From: Ochotona curzoniae
Lineage: Eukaryota; Chordata; Mammalia; Lagomorpha; Ochotonidae
NCBI RefSeq assembly: GCF_017591425.1
Contig: NW_024467106.1
Coordinates: 21,752,501-21,816,500, forward strand
Direction: 5' to 3'
Length of the DNA: 64,000 nucleotides
This document shows, one piece after another, positions 60,766 to 64,000 of the stretch. Each line of letters begins with the position of its first letter. Position 1 is the first letter of the stretch. The notes below the pieces were generated by a model. The model saw nothing but the letters and a program-made list of their open reading frames with translations, searched no databases and was not told where the DNA came from. A program made the translations under genes and the position numbers.

Positions 60766-61102
60766 TTTTTTTTTTTTTTACGATTTATTTATTTTTATTG
60801 CAAAGTCAGATATACAAAGAGGAGGAGAGACAGAGAGGAAGATCTTCCGTCCGATGATTCACTCTCCAAGTGACCGCAACAGCTGGTGCTGCGCCGATCT
60901 AAAGCCAGGAGCCAGAACTTCTTTCCAGGTCTCCCATGCAGGTGCAGGGTCCCAATGCTCTGGGCCGTCCTTGACTGCTTTCCCAGGCCACAAGCAGGGA
61001 GCTGGATGGGAAGTGGGGCTGCCAGGATTAGAACCAATGTCCACATGGGATCCCAGCATGTTCAAGGTGAGGACTTTAGCCGCTAGATCACTGTGCCGGT
61101 CC
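60766..61102 (-). mobile_element. CSINE copy
   Basis: Reverse copy with a T14 tail and a head ending CACTGTGCCGGTCCC. Confidence 0.9.
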
Positions 61103-61139
61103 CTCCTCCTAGTTTTATAAGTAAAAATCTTTATGTCAA

Positions 61140-61370
61140 GTGCATTCTTCAGCTTTATTGAGGCATAACTGATAAATAAAATAGGAAAGTACTGCCAAAA
61201 GTTGACAGAAAATGAAATTAAAAGACAACATACATTTCCCATAAATTTTTGATGTGCTTTGGTACACTTAGGATGTATAAGGTGATATTTTATTGTGACT
61301 AGTAAAATCATATTTAAAGTGTACAATATAATGATTGATAAATTTTGTGAATGGTTCTGCCACTGACTCC
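61140..61370 (-). mobile_element. L1M 3' end fragment
   Basis: Reverse L1M landmarks CAGCTTTATTGAGGCATAAC and TTTAAAGTGTACAATATAAT. Confidence 0.7.
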
Positions 61371-63139
61371 TTTCAGCAGTTTGGATGAATTCCTTCCTCT
61401 AAGCCTCACTCTCTCACCTGACCCGTGGGAGAGCTGAAGGTCACGGCCACCTCCCAGGACTGATGCGAGACTTCCTAGAGGCGAGCTTGTGAACATATGC
61501 AGCCATCTCCTGCTGCTTCAACATGCACACCTGCCTCACTGGTCGCCCAGCGCTCGTGTCTCATCTGCCACACTCCACACCCCACAGTGTAGGAGTCTGC
61601 AATCCCATGCCACCCCTCAGAGCCTCAGCTCTCACATTCCTCCCACCCAGCCGTGCTTCCCATCCCCACACAGTGGGCATGCAAGCCCATAAACAATCCA
61701 ACTTTGCCTTAATACAGGCATGTGCGTGTGACTTGTAAGAACGTGACCTGAAGAGGAGGAAGAGACGTTTGAGCCTGTCAAGTTGAGGACAATACTCACC
61801 TCCCGAAAACTGTCCGGCACCACATCCAGCCCATCCAAGGTCACCATCAACTCTCACTCTGACCATAATGTTTCTTCCAGGTGGCACTGAAGGCGGCTCT
61901 AACACCTGCTCTTCAGTAATAACCTTGCCAGCACCTCTCATTTATTTCCCTTTTAGAATGACCATCCTAATGGGGGTGAAGCAATATCTCATCTTGGTTT
62001 GGTTTTGTATCTGTATCGCGCTCCTAGGCCCTGTTTCCATGCAGGAGGCCCTACTCTGACAAGCCCCTCCCCTGGGGGCAGCTCTCCCATGGGGGCAGCT
62101 CTCCCATGGGTGCTTTCTGGCTGTGCTCAGGATGACCTGGGCCGTCCTTGAGAAATCAGATCTCTATGGGCTTATGTTGCAGTTCTTTCGTTCTTTGCTC
62201 ACTTTTGTTTGATGGCTTGGGTGGGAAGCTTCTGCCAGATGTGGTAACACCCCCACCAGCCCCTCCTTGCTGTACATGGAGCCAAGCATCTGTCTAGAGG
62301 TGAAGTGTGGCTGGCAGAGGCCTGGATTTCAGGCCTCAGGCTCTGAGGAGACGTGCAGGGCTGCAGGCAGCAGGCAGCACAGCCCTGCCGTGCAGTGCCC
62401 TGTGAGTGCGCTCCACGCCCGAGCTGTCAGCAAGCCATTTGCAGCCGGATGGAACACTTGGATGAATTTCCCTTGTGTTCTGAGCCCACAAGAATTTATA
62501 TTGGTCAGCAGTGAAACATTATGGAGCCCTGTTTGGGGACACAGAGGCTTCCAGGGTGTAGTTTTGGTAAATTTGATATATCCTTGATATGCGGTTGCCT
62601 AGAAACAGCAATTTGTATAAAAGTATACAGTGACTGTGTTTTCCACACCTAAAATCAGAAGACTCCATCTGGCAAAAAAGAGTGTATTTATGGGGACATG
62701 GAACGTTTGAAATTGGAACCGTCCCAGAGCAAGTCGGAGGCAGGGACTCGGCAGACTTGCACGCCGTATTCACCGCGCGCACAGAGCGTGACGCACGACC
62801 GCTCATCTCCGCACGTTCCCTGGCTCCAGCTGAGGGATGAGCTTCTGCGCTCAGCAGGAACTGTCCTTTTAATTTTATTTCAACAGCCCAAACGACATTT
62901 AAATACATTCTCATTTTAAAAAGCACAAAATGACACTAACAAATCCAAAGCCATCCTTGAACGTTGCTCTTCATTCCAGTCCCAGTCTCGCAGTAACTGT
63001 GGCTGTGAGCCTTGCGGGTTGCTCTCTCCAGCCTTCTTTGCACCGATGCACTGCACTTATATGTAAATATGGCATTTTGCTTCTTAAACATAACTCCCAT
63101 TATCGCATTTTTACAGTACATTGAACTTTACTAGTTTCA
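61371..63139. other. Unique non-coding sequence
   Basis: No gene is recognised. A 2-copy tandem of about 18 nt (GGGGGCAGCTCTCCCATG) lies at about 62074-62110. Confidence 0.5.
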
Positions 63140-63285
63140 CCTAATACAAGGGCAATTCAAGCAGGTTCATGGAAAATGCAATTAAATGTCATTAAGCTTA
63201 TTTGAATATGAAATCTTTTGAAATCCATACACAGTTCTTTTCATAATACACATTTTTGTGAACAATTTGAAGATCCCTCATAGAG
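63140..63285. mobile_element. Palindromic MITE-like remnant
   Basis: Left end AGGGCAATTCAAGCAGGTTC and the reverse complement of the right end (AGGGATCTTCAAATTGTTCA) align imperfectly, giving long terminal inverted repeats. It resembles a common mammalian palindromic repeat I cannot name with certainty. Confidence 0.5.
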
Positions 63286-64000
63286 ATTCTCCAAAGTCAG
63301 AATACATAGTCCTATCCTATACACTGTTATTGTAGTTTATGGCCACACAGTACTTATTCCTTAATCTGGAGATCCCATGGTAAATTTAGGGACTTCTCAG
63401 CTATTCTTTAGGATAAGCAAGTCTGTGATGAATTATTTAATCATGCTACTTCAGAACTCATGAAAGTGTTTCCTTAACATGCATGTTGAAAGGTGATTTC
63501 CAAAAATGATGGGGACATTTCCCAGAAAGTCAAGCGGCCTTTGCAAATGTGATTTAGTTTGGACGTGGTTTAAACCACGTTGTGTATCTATGAGGAGGAC
63601 TCACTATGGGGAGGACAGGTGGCAAACTCTGACACCTGCTGGAGCCAGGAACTGGGCAAGAGGCAAGCCAGTGAGTGTCACATGGCGTGGAGAGCTAACG
63701 AACATGGGGTCAGGCTGGAAGGGTATCCACTCAGTTCCAGGCAACTCAGCATATAGGAAGGAAGACTTGCTATTGACAATTATTTCATAATAGCCTGGAT
63801 TCTTAAAATATGCAATCTTCTGGTTTAAAAGGTTAGCAACAAATCCATTTAAAAATTGTTGGGAAGTCAAAATACATCGGCAGACCAGATTGAGTTGACT
63901 GCTGATGTGTGTGTTTTCTAGAGATGCTATGAGATATGGCCACCCTGGACTTAATTCTGACTAATGTGAGTGAATTACATGGTCCACCACGTTGGCAGAC
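63286..64000. other. Unique non-coding sequence
   Basis: Nothing recognised up to the window edge. Confidence 0.5.

Overview
The window is mammalian nuclear DNA. It has a vertebrate multi-exon gene with GT-AG introns and poly(A) signals, and dense L1-mobilised, tRNA-headed SINEs of the lagomorph C-repeat (CSINE) type. The youngest SINE copies have a head and tail that, from memory, fit pika (Ochotona) better than rabbit. The genus is an inference; Lagomorpha is fairly secure.

Region 1 (1-5.02 kb) is the complete KLF4 locus on the plus strand: a CpG-island promoter with E-box, forkhead, X-box, GC-box and TATA-like motifs, a TSS near 241, and five exons. The exons join as about 241-888, 1008-1128, 1756-2746, 2858-3022 and 3913-about 5015. 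The spliced reading frame (884-4088) encodes 485 residues: an acidic activation segment, a Ser-rich stretch, a SUMO-type IKQE motif, a basic NLS and three C2H2 zinc fingers. The 5'UTR has exactly one upstream ATG, opening a 60-codon uORF. Intron 3 (111 nt) is a multiple of three and has no stop, so retaining it gives a longer isoform.

Region 2 (5.0-8.85 kb) is repeat-poor, non-coding downstream flank. Region 3 (8.85-64 kb) is a gene desert with about 50 SINE copies in both orientations, many nested and many with visible target-site duplications (TSDs). It also holds L1 fragments: antisense ORF2 at 22-26 kb, a damaged plus-strand L1 at 26.2-29.2 kb, and old L1M 3' ends at 38.2, 43.6 and 61.1 kb. 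MIR, L2, MER5A and Tigger remnants and several microsatellites complete it. Two GC/CpG-rich islands without a recognisable gene lie at 16.4-16.95 kb and 53.95-54.6 kb. The second is about 54 kb downstream of the KLF4 TSS, roughly where distal Klf4 enhancers are known in mouse ES cells. I find no second protein-coding gene.

The most unusual observations are small retroposition events. A 41-nt 5' fragment of tRNA-Ser(GCT) sits inside a SINE with an 11-bp TSD and no poly(A). A 105-nt insertion in another SINE is built from two segments that match loci about 1.8 kb on either side of it, again with a TSD. One SINE copy has lost its tail yet has a TSD. Another SINE carries an apparent 3' transduction between two A tracts.
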